Shown in pieces: positions 22,420 to 32,700 of a stretch of 64,000 nucleotides of DNA. Numbering within the stretch: the first letter of the stretch is position 1; each line of letters begins with the position of its first letter. A program made the position numbers and the translations under genes. Under the pieces are notes generated by a model. The model was not told where the DNA came from and searched no databases. It worked only from the letters and a program-made list of their open reading frames with translations. This DNA is from Bacteroidia bacterium 43-41 (GTDB lineage Bacteria > Bacteroidota > Bacteroidia > Bacteroidales > Dysgonomonadaceae): NCBI GenBank assembly GCA_001898165.1, contig MKTD01000050.1, forward strand, positions 41,691 through 105,690, given 5' to 3'.

Positions 22420-22452
22420 GTAAAGACGCGATCCATCGCGTCTTTACTTTTT
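22420..22452 (+). terminator. Terminator / interspersed palindrome after ppdK
   Basis: GTAAAGACGCGA-TCCA-TCGCGTCTTTAC perfect 12-bp stem followed by TTTTTA. Confidence 0.7.
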
Positions 22453-22792
22453 ATTGTCTGGACACCAGATTCAGCCCGATAATTGACAAGACCAGGGTAC
22501 AAAGGAAAAAGATCCGCCAGAAGGCAGTGGACTCTCCCAGGAAAAGAATACCGGCCAATACCGTAAACACTGCGCCAATCCCACCCCACACGGCGTATCC
22601 CGTACCTATGGCCACGGCATTTTCGCCGCTTATCGCCTTGAAAAGTAAAAACATACTGATGGAAACGCTGGCCAGAAATGACAGAAACCACATGACGGCC
22701 GTTTTACCGGTGCTTACCGATACTCTTTCCAGACTGAAGGCAAAAACAGCTTCAAACAATCCGCCAACAATAAGAAATATCCAATTCATCAT
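22451..22792 (-). CDS. Small multidrug resistance (SMR/EmrE) family transporter
   Basis: MMNWIFLIVGGLFEAVFAFSLERVS..., AIGTGYAVWGGIGAVFTVLAGILFLGES. Confidence 0.92.
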   Translation of the reverse strand: MMNWIFLIVGGLFEAVFAFSLERVSVSTGKTAVMWFLSFLASVSISMFLLFKAISGENAVAIGTGYAVWGGIGAVFTVLAGILFLGESTAFWRIFFLCTLVLSIIGLNLVSRQ

Positions 22793-22956
22793 AATTGTAA
22801 AAATGTAAAGGGTGCAAATATACACTTTTTATGTTTTTTCCCGATAAAGCCTTGCTCTATTTAGTAATAAACACTAAATTTGAACGTTAAAAAATAACGT
22901 TACGAATTCCGTCAAAATAGAACTATTCAATCAATCAGACAAATACTCCCGTTTAA

Positions 22957-24030
22957 ATGAAAGTATTATTGATAATTTTTTCTTGTTTGGCTTTGTCCGT
23001 CTCCTGTCAAAAAAAAATGGAATATTACAACAACAGTGATTTTAAATCCGTGAAAAAGGTGGATGCGCACCTGCACATCAATACGGAAGATGCCCGGTAC
23101 CTGGAATTTGCTGCCCTGCAAAACTTCAGCATACTTTCTCCAAACGTCGATGCCGGAACACCTGTCGAAAAGCAGTTAAGTATTGCCGCGGCACATCGGC
23201 GGAATTACCCCGGAAACTTTGCTTTCCTGGGAACGTTCACGACAGATAGTTTTGGTACCGCCGGTTTTGTCCAAAACGTGATCGGCCAGATTGACCGTGC
23301 CGTTGAGCAGGGCGCTTCCGGAGTCAAGATCTGGAAAAACATCGGAATGACCCTGAAGGACAGTAACAACAGGTACGTCATGGCGGATGATCCGGCCTTC
23401 GACCCCATATTTCAATACCTGACGGACAAAAAAATACCCTTGATGGCTCATTTGGGCGAACCGCGCAACTGTTGGCTCCCGTTGGAACAGATGACCGATT
23501 CCGGTGATTACAGTTACTTCAGGAGTCACCCCGAATACCACATGTTGCTGCACCCCGAAGCGCCGTCTTATGAAGATCAGATCAATGCCCGCGATAATGT
23601 ACTGAAAAAGTTTCCGGGTCTCACTTTTGTGGCGTCTCATATCGCCAGCTTGGAGTGGAACTTGGATGAGGTTGCCAAAAGGCTTGATCTCTATCCGTCG
23701 ATGAGTATCGACTTATCGGCACGAATTGCGCACGTTCAGCGCCAATCGATTGCCGACTATGAAAAAGTACGCGATTTTTTTATCCGGTATCAGGATCGGA
23801 TTTTATACGGCATTGATATCACGATTAGCGAAGGCGGTGACCGTTTCGATGCTGTTTCGTCGGAGATGCTCCGGAAGTGGAAATCAGACTGGGCATACCT
23901 GGCAACCGATTCCACGCAGGTTATAGAGAATATAAGCGGCGACATCAGGGGCCTTCACTTGCCCAGAACTGTGATCGACAAGGTATATTATGAAAATGTG
24001 AACCGTCATTTCAACGCTTTTAAGAAATAA
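22957..24030 (+). CDS. Amidohydrolase family lipoprotein
   Basis: Lipobox-like VSCQ; KVDAHLHIN metal motif, PLMAHLGEP, FVASHIASLEW, ILYGIDI. Confidence 0.85.
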   Translation: MKVLLIIFSCLALSVSCQKKMEYYNNSDFKSVKKVDAHLHINTEDARYLEFAALQNFSILSPNVDAGTPVEKQLSIAAAHRRNYPGNFAFLGTFTTDSFGTAGFVQNVIGQIDRAVEQGASGVKIWKNIGMTLKDSNNRYVMADDPAFDPIFQYLTDKKIPLMAHLGEPRNCWLPLEQMTDSGDYSYFRSHPEYHMLLHPEAPSYEDQINARDNVLKKFPGLTFVASHIASLEWNLDEVAKRLDLYPSMSIDLSARIAHVQRQSIADYEKVRDFFIRYQDRILYGIDITISEGGDRFDAVSSEMLRKWKSDWAYLATDSTQVIENISGDIRGLHLPRTVIDKVYYENVNRHFNAFKK

Positions 24031-24212
24031 ACCGGATAGTATCTGGCGGTCAGTTCGTGAGTGGGCAATCCCGCACAACGGCATTGCTTTGCCTTGTGGA
24101 TTTCCTGAGGCAGCAACTGCTAAATGTTTTTGTATCTTTTAATAATTGATTTGTTGCCCGATAATTTTATTATAATTACTTTTACACTCAACTTTTCAAA
24201 AACCTGTCAAAG

Positions 24213-25583
24213 ATGAAATTTTCTGCAAAAATACTATTATCGCTTGTCGTTTTTACGTTGATGGTGAATAGTGCCATTTCTCAAAATAACATTATCGATG
24301 AGATTGTCTGGGTGGTGGGCGACGAAGCCATACTTAAATCGGAAGTGGAGGAATACCGAAAGGATATACAGATGCAAAACCAGCGTATCGAGGGAGACCC
24401 TTATTGCTTTATCCCTGAACAGATGGCCATAAATAAACTGTTCCTCGACCAGGCAAAACTCGATAGTATTGAAGTAAAGGACGCTAACGTAAACCGGATG
24501 CTGGAATATTATATGAACGAGTATATCGCCTCTTCGGGATCGGCGGAAAAGCTGGAAGAGTATTTTGGTAAAAGTTTGAAAAGCATTCGCGAAGACCTTC
24601 GTGCCCAGTTGCGTGAACAACAATTGATCCAAGGTGTGCAACAAAAACATTTTGAGAATGTTTCACTCACCCCTTCCGAAATCAGGAAATTTTACAACGC
24701 CATTCCGCAGGATAGTTTGCCGTTTATTCCAACCACCATGGAAGTGCAAATAATAACCGTTGAACCCGAAGTGCCGCTAAAAGAGATAGATGCGGTGAAA
24801 AACAAGCTGCGTGAATATACGGAGGAGATTAATTCAGGGAAGAGCTCGTTTTCCACACTGGCTTTGTTGTATTCGGAAGATCCCGGGTCGGCGCTCAAGG
24901 GCGGTGAAATGGATTTTCAAACGAGAGCGCAACTTGTTCCTGAGTTTTCGAATGTGGCGTTTGCACTGAACGACCCGACCAAAGTGTCAAATATTGTTGA
25001 AACAGAATATGGATATCACATTATTCAACTTATCGAAAGGAGAGGGGATATGGGTAAATTCCGCCATATCTTGCTGAAGCCGAAAGTGCCACAAGAGGAA
25101 CTGGATACGGCTCTCGTTAGGCTCGATTCCATCAGGAACGGGATTGTGAGCAAGAAAATCTCTTTCGACGAAGCGGCCACTTTCCTGTCGGCCGATAAAG
25201 ATACCCGGAACAACAAAGGCATTATGGTCAACAACCGGCCTAACTCGCACAATTTGGGAACCCCCCGTTTCCAGTTAAGCGAACTCAATCAGGATATCGC
25301 CAAGGTGGCGGGTGAAATGAAGGTGGGCGAATTATCGAAACCCTTTTTGATGGTTACCGATAAGGGCAAGCAAGTGGCGGCCATGGTGAAAGTCGCTAAT
25401 CGGAACGACGGACATAAAGCCAACATCAACAACGATTACCAAATCATCAAGCAGATGGCTGAAAATGCTCGCCGTCAAGAGCTTACAGATGACTGGCTCC
25501 AGAAGAAAATAGAAACGATCTATGTCAGGATTGATCCCCAGTGGAAAGGTTGTGATTTCAAGTATAAAGGCTGGTTGAAGTAG
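24213..25583 (+). CDS. SurA-like peptidylprolyl isomerase
   Basis: Signal peptide; parvulin domain ALLYSEDPGSALKGGEMDFQTRAQLVPEFSNVAFAL...VETEYGYHIIQLIERRG. Confidence 0.93.
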   Translation: MKFSAKILLSLVVFTLMVNSAISQNNIIDEIVWVVGDEAILKSEVEEYRKDIQMQNQRIEGDPYCFIPEQMAINKLFLDQAKLDSIEVKDANVNRMLEYYMNEYIASSGSAEKLEEYFGKSLKSIREDLRAQLREQQLIQGVQQKHFENVSLTPSEIRKFYNAIPQDSLPFIPTTMEVQIITVEPEVPLKEIDAVKNKLREYTEEINSGKSSFSTLALLYSEDPGSALKGGEMDFQTRAQLVPEFSNVAFALNDPTKVSNIVETEYGYHIIQLIERRGDMGKFRHILLKPKVPQEELDTALVRLDSIRNGIVSKKISFDEAATFLSADKDTRNNKGIMVNNRPNSHNLGTPRFQLSELNQDIAKVAGEMKVGELSKPFLMVTDKGKQVAAMVKVANRNDGHKANINNDYQIIKQMAENARRQELTDDWLQKKIETIYVRIDPQWKGCDFKYKGWLK

Positions 25584-25596
25584 CGGGCCCCGACAA

Positions 25597-27216
25597 ATGA
25601 AAAAAATAAGTCCACATCTGAAGTCTGCAAGCATACTCTTTTTGAGTGTGCTTTTTGTACTTATGCTGTCGGCCCGCCCGCAACAACCTCCGCCCGTTAA
25701 CCCAAACGTCAAGATTGTCGAGTTGAAGAAAGCAGACATGCTTTATAAACGAGAAAACTCCGATGCCCAAGTCTTAAAAGACAATGTGGTCTTATATCAC
25801 GAAGGTGCTTTTATGTATTGCGACAGTGCTTACCTATTTGAAAAAACAAACTCTTTCGAAGCTTTTAGCAATGTCCGGATGGAGCAGGGCGATACCATCT
25901 TCGTGTATGGCGATTACCTGTATTACGACGGAAACACCCGCCTTGCACGCCTTCGCGACAATATCCGCATGGAAGATAAACAGGTTACGCTTTTTACCGA
26001 CAGCCTGAACTACGATCGTATGGCAAACCTGGGGTATTACTTTGACGGGGGAATGCTGGTGGATGAAAAAAATGAACTGACCTCCTTTTGGGGACAATAT
26101 GACCCGGTAAGCAAAGACGCCCTGTTCAGCGACAGCGTGAAACTTGTAAATGAAGATTACACCATATACGCCGATACGTTAAAATACAATACGGAGAACA
26201 AGGTTGCCGATATCCTTGGTCCATCGACCATTGTGTCGGACAGCGGGTTTATCAAAACTTCACGCGGATGGTACAACACCGTCACAGACGATACACGGCT
26301 GTTTGACCGTTCTGAAATTTATAGCAGTGACAGTACAAAAATGCTTGTGGGAGATACCGTTTTCTACAATCGCATAACCGGATTGGGAGAGGTCTTCGGC
26401 AATATGTACTTGGAGGATTTTAAACAGAAGGCCATCTTACGCGGGAACTACGGGATTTATAACGAGAAAACCGAATACGGAATGGCCACTGACTCGGCTT
26501 ACGCTGTTGATTATTCACAAAAAGACAGTCTTTTTCTGCACGGAGACACGTTGAAAATGTTTGCCGATTCCATTTATAAAGACATCAAGGCGTATTACAA
26601 CGTCCGGTTTTATCGGGACGACATCCAGGGTGTTTGCGATTCCATGAACTACGTTCAGAGAGATTCCATTTTGTACCTTCTCGGCAATCCGGTTATTTGG
26701 AACAAAAGCAATCAGATTCTCGGAAATCGCATCGATATTTATGTGAACGACAGCACTATCAACAAAGCGCATGTAAGGGATTATGCCCTCGCCATCCAGG
26801 ACAGGCAAACCGCGGGACAGTACAACCAGATAAGCGGAAGGGATTTGAAGGCTTTTTTTGAAGAAGGTGAGCTCAGGCACGTTCTGGTGGAGGGAAATGC
26901 CGAGTCGCTCTATTATCTGGCTGAAGAAGATAGCGCGCATACCATTATCGGGCTGAACAAAACCGAGAGCGCGTACCTGTCCATGGATTTCTTAGACGAT
27001 GAATTACAAAAACTGAAACTTTGGTCGGCTACACAAGCGGTAACTACTCCATTGAGCCAGTTGAAATCGGAAGAATCGAAATTAAAAGGATTTATGTGGC
27101 TCGACTACCTGAGGCCGAGCTACGGAATGGATATCTTCCGGCGCAACCAACGCCAGGGCTCCGATAGCGAGGTGAAGGCGCCGAGAAGATTCTCACGGGA
27201 TGATGCGGTTGAATAA
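25597..27216 (+). CDS. OstA-like (LptA/LptD N-terminal fold) protein
   Basis: Repeated beta-jellyroll-like pattern DNVVLYHEGAFMYCDSAYLFEKTNSFEAFSNVRMEQGDTIFVYGDYLYYDG. Confidence 0.85.
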   Translation: MKKISPHLKSASILFLSVLFVLMLSARPQQPPPVNPNVKIVELKKADMLYKRENSDAQVLKDNVVLYHEGAFMYCDSAYLFEKTNSFEAFSNVRMEQGDTIFVYGDYLYYDGNTRLARLRDNIRMEDKQVTLFTDSLNYDRMANLGYYFDGGMLVDEKNELTSFWGQYDPVSKDALFSDSVKLVNEDYTIYADTLKYNTENKVADILGPSTIVSDSGFIKTSRGWYNTVTDDTRLFDRSEIYSSDSTKMLVGDTVFYNRITGLGEVFGNMYLEDFKQKAILRGNYGIYNEKTEYGMATDSAYAVDYSQKDSLFLHGDTLKMFADSIYKDIKAYYNVRFYRDDIQGVCDSMNYVQRDSILYLLGNPVIWNKSNQILGNRIDIYVNDSTINKAHVRDYALAIQDRQTAGQYNQISGRDLKAFFEEGELRHVLVEGNAESLYYLAEEDSAHTIIGLNKTESAYLSMDFLDDELQKLKLWSATQAVTTPLSQLKSEESKLKGFMWLDYLRPSYGMDIFRRNQRQGSDSEVKAPRRFSRDDAVE

Positions 27217-27250
27217 TTTTTAATTTTGCGTAACAATAAAATTTACAGCT

Positions 27251-27589
27251 ATGGGAATGTTCTTTTTTTACAACAATAAAAAACCTCGGAAATTTAGTCA
27301 TTCGCCCATTCTTTATGATCCGGAGAAGGAAGAACGGAAAGAACAGATGGAAAAAAGAATCCGGAGGATCAGGGAAGAGGTAGCCAGAGAAGAGGGCAGG
27401 ACAATCGAAACTCCGCAAGAGACCGGGAAAACCGATTTTGGCGAAGAGTTTCTTTCACAGACCAAGTATTTGAAACGCAGAAAAGAAAAAGAGAAAGAGG
27501 GTAACAGGTCGTTTTTTACCAACAACGTCACTATCGTTTTGTTGATAATCGTGTTGCTCGCCATTTTCTATTTTGTGTTTCTGAGCTAA
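27251..27589 (+). CDS. Hypothetical protein with charged N-terminal region and C-terminal TM helix
   Basis: Charged ORF ending NNVTIVLLIIVLLAIFYFVFLS, between OstA-like gene and mutL, same strand. Confidence 0.65.
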   Translation: MGMFFFYNNKKPRKFSHSPILYDPEKEERKEQMEKRIRRIREEVAREEGRTIETPQETGKTDFGEEFLSQTKYLKRRKEKEKEGNRSFFTNNVTIVLLIIVLLAIFYFVFLS

Positions 27590-27606
27590 CCGCTACAATA
27601 AAAGAA

Positions 27607-29430
27607 ATGACGGATATAATTCATCTGTTGCCGGATTCCATTGCCAATCAGATTGCCGCCGGTGAGGTTATTCAACGGCCTGCTTCGGTAGTGAAAGAAT
27701 TGGTGGAGAACTCGCTCGATGCCGATGCCAGGCATATCCACATCATCATAACGGATGCCGGACGAACACTTGTTCAGGTCATTGATGATGGCAAAGGGAT
27801 GAGTGCGACCGATGCCCGGATGTCGTTTGAACGTCACGCTACGTCGAAGATTAAAACCACCGGCGATCTGTTTGCTTTATATACCCGCGGGTTCCGTGGT
27901 GAAGCGCTTGCTTCCGTTGCGGCCATCGCGCAGGTGGAGCTTAAGACCCGGCGTGCGGAAGACGAGATGGGGACATTATTGAAAATTGCCGGGTCGAAGG
28001 TAGAAAGTCAGGAGGCCGCTTTTTGTGCCGTAGGGACTACTATTTCCGTGAAGAATATTTTCTTTAATGTGCCGGCCCGCCGCAAATTTCTGAAATCGAA
28101 CGAGACCGAACGACGGAATATTTTCACGGAAATAGAGCGTATTGCGCTTGTGAACCCGGCTATCGAGTTTACGGTTATCGAAAACGATGTGCAAACGATG
28201 CATCTGCCGCCTGCCAATCTGCGTCAACGCATCGTACAAATGCAAGGGAAAGGCATCAATCAGCAGCTTATCGAAATAAACGAAGAGACTACACTGGCAA
28301 AAATTCACGGATATATTTCAACGCCTCAGTTTGCTAAAAAGGGCAGAACCAGCCAGTTCTTTTTCGTAAACAACCGTTATATCCGCCATCCGTTTTTTCA
28401 CAAGGCCGTAATGACAGCTTATGAGCCTTTGATCTCGGCGGCCGAAAATCCCAATTATTTCATCTGTTTCGAGGTGGAACCGGATACCATAGATGTGAAT
28501 ATCCATCCCACGAAGACCGAAGTGAAGTTCGAGAATGAACGTACCCTGTGGCAAATCCTGATGGTGACGGTAAAAGAGTCGCTCGGCAAGTTCAATGCCA
28601 TTCCCAGCATTGATTTTGATACGGCCGATGCACCCGATATTCCAATTTTTGACCCGTCAAAACCTGCCTCGATGCCAAAAGTAAGTGTCAATCCCGACTA
28701 CAACCCTTTTCAGGCTTCACACGGCGATGGCAGTAGGGCTTCGAGGCCCCGGCTCGATTGGGAGCAACTGTACAAAGGTTTTGAAAATGAGGGGAAAGAA
28801 ACATCCGTTTCACCTGATCCGAACGCTGCTCTTTTTCAAGCCGGCCATTCGTCCTCTCTTACCTCTCCAAAGCATTATCAATACAAGCAGAAATATATCC
28901 TCACATCGGTAAAATCGGGTTTGATGATTATTGACCAGCATCGGTCACATGTACGTATTCTTTTCGATAAGTACCTTTCACAAATAACAGACAGAAAAGG
29001 CATTTCTCAGCGTGTGTTGTTTCCTGAAATGATCGAACTGACATCGTCCGAAGCTTCTTCTTTGTCCGAGATTATGGAAGATATGGAGGCTTTGGGCTTC
29101 GAACTGAGCGATTTGGGCAACAATACTTTTGCCATTCAGGGAGTCCCGTCGGAATTGCAAAACATTGATGCTGTTGCGTTGGTGCGCTCAATGATTGATA
29201 AGAACATAGAAACCGGCTGCAACATACAAGAAGAAGTACACGAGTCGCTGGCGTTGTCAATGGCGAACTTTACGGCAATTCCCGTTGGAAAATTACTTTC
29301 GGAAGAAGAGATGCAGCTGATGGTCAATCAACTGTTTGCTTGCCAGTCGCCCAATCACACTCCCGATGGAAAAGCAATCATAACAGTTATTTCTGATGAC
29401 GAGATGGATAATAAATTGAAATCATTTTAA
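27607..29430 (+). CDS. mutL: DNA mismatch repair protein MutL
   Basis: IAAGEVIQRPASVVKELVENSLDADA, DDGKGM, RHATSKI, GFRGEALASVAAIAQVEL. Confidence 0.97.
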   Translation: MTDIIHLLPDSIANQIAAGEVIQRPASVVKELVENSLDADARHIHIIITDAGRTLVQVIDDGKGMSATDARMSFERHATSKIKTTGDLFALYTRGFRGEALASVAAIAQVELKTRRAEDEMGTLLKIAGSKVESQEAAFCAVGTTISVKNIFFNVPARRKFLKSNETERRNIFTEIERIALVNPAIEFTVIENDVQTMHLPPANLRQRIVQMQGKGINQQLIEINEETTLAKIHGYISTPQFAKKGRTSQFFFVNNRYIRHPFFHKAVMTAYEPLISAAENPNYFICFEVEPDTIDVNIHPTKTEVKFENERTLWQILMVTVKESLGKFNAIPSIDFDTADAPDIPIFDPSKPASMPKVSVNPDYNPFQASHGDGSRASRPRLDWEQLYKGFENEGKETSVSPDPNAALFQAGHSSSLTSPKHYQYKQKYILTSVKSGLMIIDQHRSHVRILFDKYLSQITDRKGISQRVLFPEMIELTSSEASSLSEIMEDMEALGFELSDLGNNTFAIQGVPSELQNIDAVALVRSMIDKNIETGCNIQEEVHESLALSMANFTAIPVGKLLSEEEMQLMVNQLFACQSPNHTPDGKAIITVISDDEMDNKLKSF

Positions 29431-29441
29431 TTTTTTAACTT

Positions 29442-30407
29442 ATGAAATACGCATTTTGTGGAAAAAGTGGCTTACAGTTGCCCAAAATTTCGCTCGGGTT
29501 GTGGCATAATTTCGGTTATACCGACGATTTTGAAGAAGCGCGGAACATGATTATCCATGCTTTCGATCAGGGAATAACTCATATTGATATTGCCAACAAT
29601 TACGGCCCGCCTCCGGGATCGGCCGAATCCAACTTCGGAAAGATACTGAAAGAGAACCTGGCTTCGCACCGCGATGAAATGATCATCTCATCCAAAGCCG
29701 GATATTTAATGTGGGACGGGCCGTACGGCAACGGTTCCTCAAGGAAATACCTGATGGCGAGCCTCAACCAGAGCTTAAAGCGAACGGGGCTTGACTATTT
29801 CGATATTTTTTATTCACACCGGTACGATTCAACTACTCCCATTGAGGAAACCATGCAGGCGTTGATCGATATGGTGAAACAGGGGAAAGCCTTGTATGTG
29901 GGCTTGTCAAATTATCCGCCCGACAAAGCCCGTGAGGCAATGGCCTATCTAAATGCCCAGCATGTCCCGAGCCTTATCTATCAAGGCAAGTACAGTATGT
30001 TCAATCGGCAGCCCGAAGAGGAGATCTTATCGGTTACCAAAGAATTCGGTTCAGGATTCATCGCTTTTTCACCTTTGGCGCAAGGGGTTCTTACCGACAA
30101 ATACCTGCATGGAATTCCGGAACAGAGCCGTGCTGCCGACCCTGCCGGTTTTCTAAAAAAAGAGCAAGTTACTGAAGAGCTTGTCGGCAAGGTGAGAAAA
30201 TTAAACGAGATTGCCCGGCAACGCGGGCAGAGTATGGCTGAAATGGCTATAGCCTGGACGTTGCGCGATGAGCGTGTGACATCGGTAATCGTAGGGACGC
30301 GAAATGTAAAACAGTTGCAGGACAATTTAGGCTCATTGAATAATCTCAGTTTTACCCAAGAAGAATTAACGTTGATCGACAATATTTTAGGAGGGGCAAC
30401 GTTATAA
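29442..30407 (+). CDS. Aldo/keto reductase (L-glyceraldehyde 3-phosphate reductase-like)
   Basis: HIDIANNYGPPPGSAESNFGKILKENL, FDIFYSHRYD, FIAFSPLAQGVLTDKY. Confidence 0.92.
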   Translation: MKYAFCGKSGLQLPKISLGLWHNFGYTDDFEEARNMIIHAFDQGITHIDIANNYGPPPGSAESNFGKILKENLASHRDEMIISSKAGYLMWDGPYGNGSSRKYLMASLNQSLKRTGLDYFDIFYSHRYDSTTPIEETMQALIDMVKQGKALYVGLSNYPPDKAREAMAYLNAQHVPSLIYQGKYSMFNRQPEEEILSVTKEFGSGFIAFSPLAQGVLTDKYLHGIPEQSRAADPAGFLKKEQVTEELVGKVRKLNEIARQRGQSMAEMAIAWTLRDERVTSVIVGTRNVKQLQDNLGSLNNLSFTQEELTLIDNILGGATL

Positions 30408-30431
30408 CATAAACGTTGTTCCTGTATTTAA

Positions 30432-30884
30432 ATGAGAAGATCGATATTTATTCTTTTTTTTATTCTTCTGCTTTCGGTTGTTTCCTGTATAGATGAGGCA
30501 TCCCGCTTTACGGTTCCCTATTCCCGGGTGTTCTTCCAGATCGACGTCAACGGGTTGGATTCCGATTTGACTTTTTTCGGCCACAAAACTTTTACTCAGG
30601 GGCGGACTGTCGGAGAACAAACAGGATACGGTGGCCTGTTGGTCTTCAGAACAACCGAAGGCAATATTTTTGCTTACGATCTCTGCTGTCCTTATGAGGA
30701 TAATCGCGAGATAAAAGTGAAACCTACCGATAACGGCAAGGCCGTTTGTCCTGAATGTGGCAGTGTCTTTGTAACGATGTACGGTTTAGGCACTGCCGAA
30801 TCGGGGCCGGCTGATGAATCGTTGCAACGTTACACGGTGAGAAAAAATTCCAACCGCGAAGGCGCTTTTGTGATTACAAATTAA
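30432..30884 (+). CDS. Rieske-fold-like lipoprotein with Cys-only metal motif
   Basis: Lipobox VVSC; GGLLVFRTTEGNIFAYDLCCPYEDN...GKAVCPECGSVF. Confidence 0.65.
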   Translation: MRRSIFILFFILLLSVVSCIDEASRFTVPYSRVFFQIDVNGLDSDLTFFGHKTFTQGRTVGEQTGYGGLLVFRTTEGNIFAYDLCCPYEDNREIKVKPTDNGKAVCPECGSVFVTMYGLGTAESGPADESLQRYTVRKNSNREGAFVITN

Positions 30885-31065
30885 GTTAAAACGTCTGTTC
30901 GTTTTTGTTGCAGTTGATTTTAAGGAGATTTCGGGTCCCCTTTGACTTTTTTATGCTGCAGCCCAACTATCTTCACTAAAAAGTTTACCAAAAATTGAGT
31001 TTTACAAACATTTTGCGTAATATTGCACTCGCTGCCTGACTCTGTCGAGCGGTGTTTTTTTTAAT

Positions 31066-31638
31066 ATGGATAGTGAATATTTTAAAATAATATATAAGAA
31101 ATACTTCAATGTGCTTCATGCTTATTCACTTCGTATTGTGCTGAACGAAGAAGTGGCGGAGGATATTGTGCAGGAAGTATTTCTGGAGTGTTGGAACCGG
31201 CGCAGGTCGATAGATGTGGCTAAATCCATGAAGCCTTATCTATATACGTTGGCCCGCACGAAGAGCATCGATTATTTAAGGAAAGCAGAGAATAAGAACC
31301 TCTCGTTCTCTGAGGTTGAAACTCGTCTGGACCAGCTCTTTTTTGAAACACTTGCGTTGGATGACCCTGTTGATACCGGGGAGATGGGGCAGATCATTGA
31401 GAAAACCATCCTGTCGTTGCCTCCAAAATGCAAAAAAGTTTTTCTGTTAAGCCGGAAAAACGGAATGAAGAACAAACAGATAGCCGAACTCCTCGATCTT
31501 AGTGTGAAGGCCGTTGAGAAACACATCACCAAAGCTGTAAAACAGATTCGATTGGTACTGGAAGAAAAAGGGTACCTGCCTTTTTTTCTTATTTTTTTCT
31601 TATCTTTTTACAAAACGTGGAGAATATTTCCGTTTTGA
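31066..31638 (+). CDS. ECF RNA polymerase sigma-70 factor, Bacteroides expansion family
   Basis: AEDIVQEVFLECWNRR, SLPPKCKKVFLLSRKNGMKNKQIAELLDLSVKAVEKHITKA. Confidence 0.94.
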   Translation: MDSEYFKIIYKKYFNVLHAYSLRIVLNEEVAEDIVQEVFLECWNRRRSIDVAKSMKPYLYTLARTKSIDYLRKAENKNLSFSEVETRLDQLFFETLALDDPVDTGEMGQIIEKTILSLPPKCKKVFLLSRKNGMKNKQIAELLDLSVKAVEKHITKAVKQIRLVLEEKGYLPFFLIFFLSFYKTWRIFPF

Positions 31639-31707
31639 GGTAGGGTATTTTCACGTTCATTCGTGTAATATAACAGAGACTTTAAAATCTATTAAAATAA
31701 ACAGGGA

Positions 31708-32682
31708 TTGAAAGATATTGACTCACTCATTGTGAAATATTTAGATAATGAAGCTGCTGACGAGGAGAAGGCAATGCTTGATGAGTGGATAAATTTTTCG
31801 CAAGACAATAAGCATTATTTCAACCGTATGGTAAAGGCATGGGAGCAGTCCCGTATTTATCTGCAGGATGAGGGCTCCACGGGGAAGCGCTTTCTCCGTT
31901 TCCGGCAATTGCTCCATCAGGGGAGACTGCGCCGGATAGCCTATGGCTCCTCCGCCGCGGCGGCTGTTGCGCTGATTGTGCTCGCGATCCGTTTTTTTGT
32001 GCCTTCACCGGTTGTTGTATTGTTGTCGGAGGCTGCTTTCGACCAGAAGAAGGAAGTAGTGATGCCCGACGGGTCGGTGGTTTGGCTCAATAAGAACAGC
32101 CGTATTCAATATCCGGAGGATTTTGTTTCGCACAGGAAAGTCTATTTGACCGGAGAAGCCTATTTTGATGTGACCGAAAACAGAGGCCGGCCGTTTGTTG
32201 TGGAGACTTCCGACCTCACTGTGCGAGTGTTAGGTACCCGGTTTGTAGTGACGGATTACAACGATGAAGAGGTTGCGGAAGCCGTGCTTGAGTCCGGAAA
32301 GATCCAACTGGTCACACAAAAAACGGGAGAGGCGTTCCTGCTGCATCCCGGTCAAATGGCCTCTCATAACAGGACCTTGGGCGAAACGCGGTTGGAATCG
32401 GTGGATGCGCGCCACTTTACCGACTGGATCAAAAATCGCCTGGTGTTTGAAAATACCGATCTGAAAGATGTATTCATGCAACTCGAAAAATGGTACGGCA
32501 TTAAAATCAAATGTGCGGATGCTGCCTTTCTGCAAACGCCTGTTTCTCTTACTGTTGACGTCGAAACAAAAGAAGAGATCCTGAACACGCTCCAGATGGT
32601 GGTGCCTTTTATCTGGAGACCGGAACCGAATCACGGGGAAAGATCTCCTACCGTCACTGTTTTACCGGCGTTGCCACACTAA
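31708..32682 (+). CDS. FecR family anti-sigma factor
   Basis: One central TM; VVMPDGSVVWLNKNSRIQYPEDF...RKVYLTGEAYFDVTENRGRPFVVETSDLTVRVLGTRF. Apparent TTG start. Confidence 0.93.
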   Translation: MKDIDSLIVKYLDNEAADEEKAMLDEWINFSQDNKHYFNRMVKAWEQSRIYLQDEGSTGKRFLRFRQLLHQGRLRRIAYGSSAAAAVALIVLAIRFFVPSPVVVLLSEAAFDQKKEVVMPDGSVVWLNKNSRIQYPEDFVSHRKVYLTGEAYFDVTENRGRPFVVETSDLTVRVLGTRFVVTDYNDEEVAEAVLESGKIQLVTQKTGEAFLLHPGQMASHNRTLGETRLESVDARHFTDWIKNRLVFENTDLKDVFMQLEKWYGIKIKCADAAFLQTPVSLTVDVETKEEILNTLQMVVPFIWRPEPNHGERSPTVTVLPALPH

Positions 32683-32700
32683 GTGTTTTATCCGTAAATA

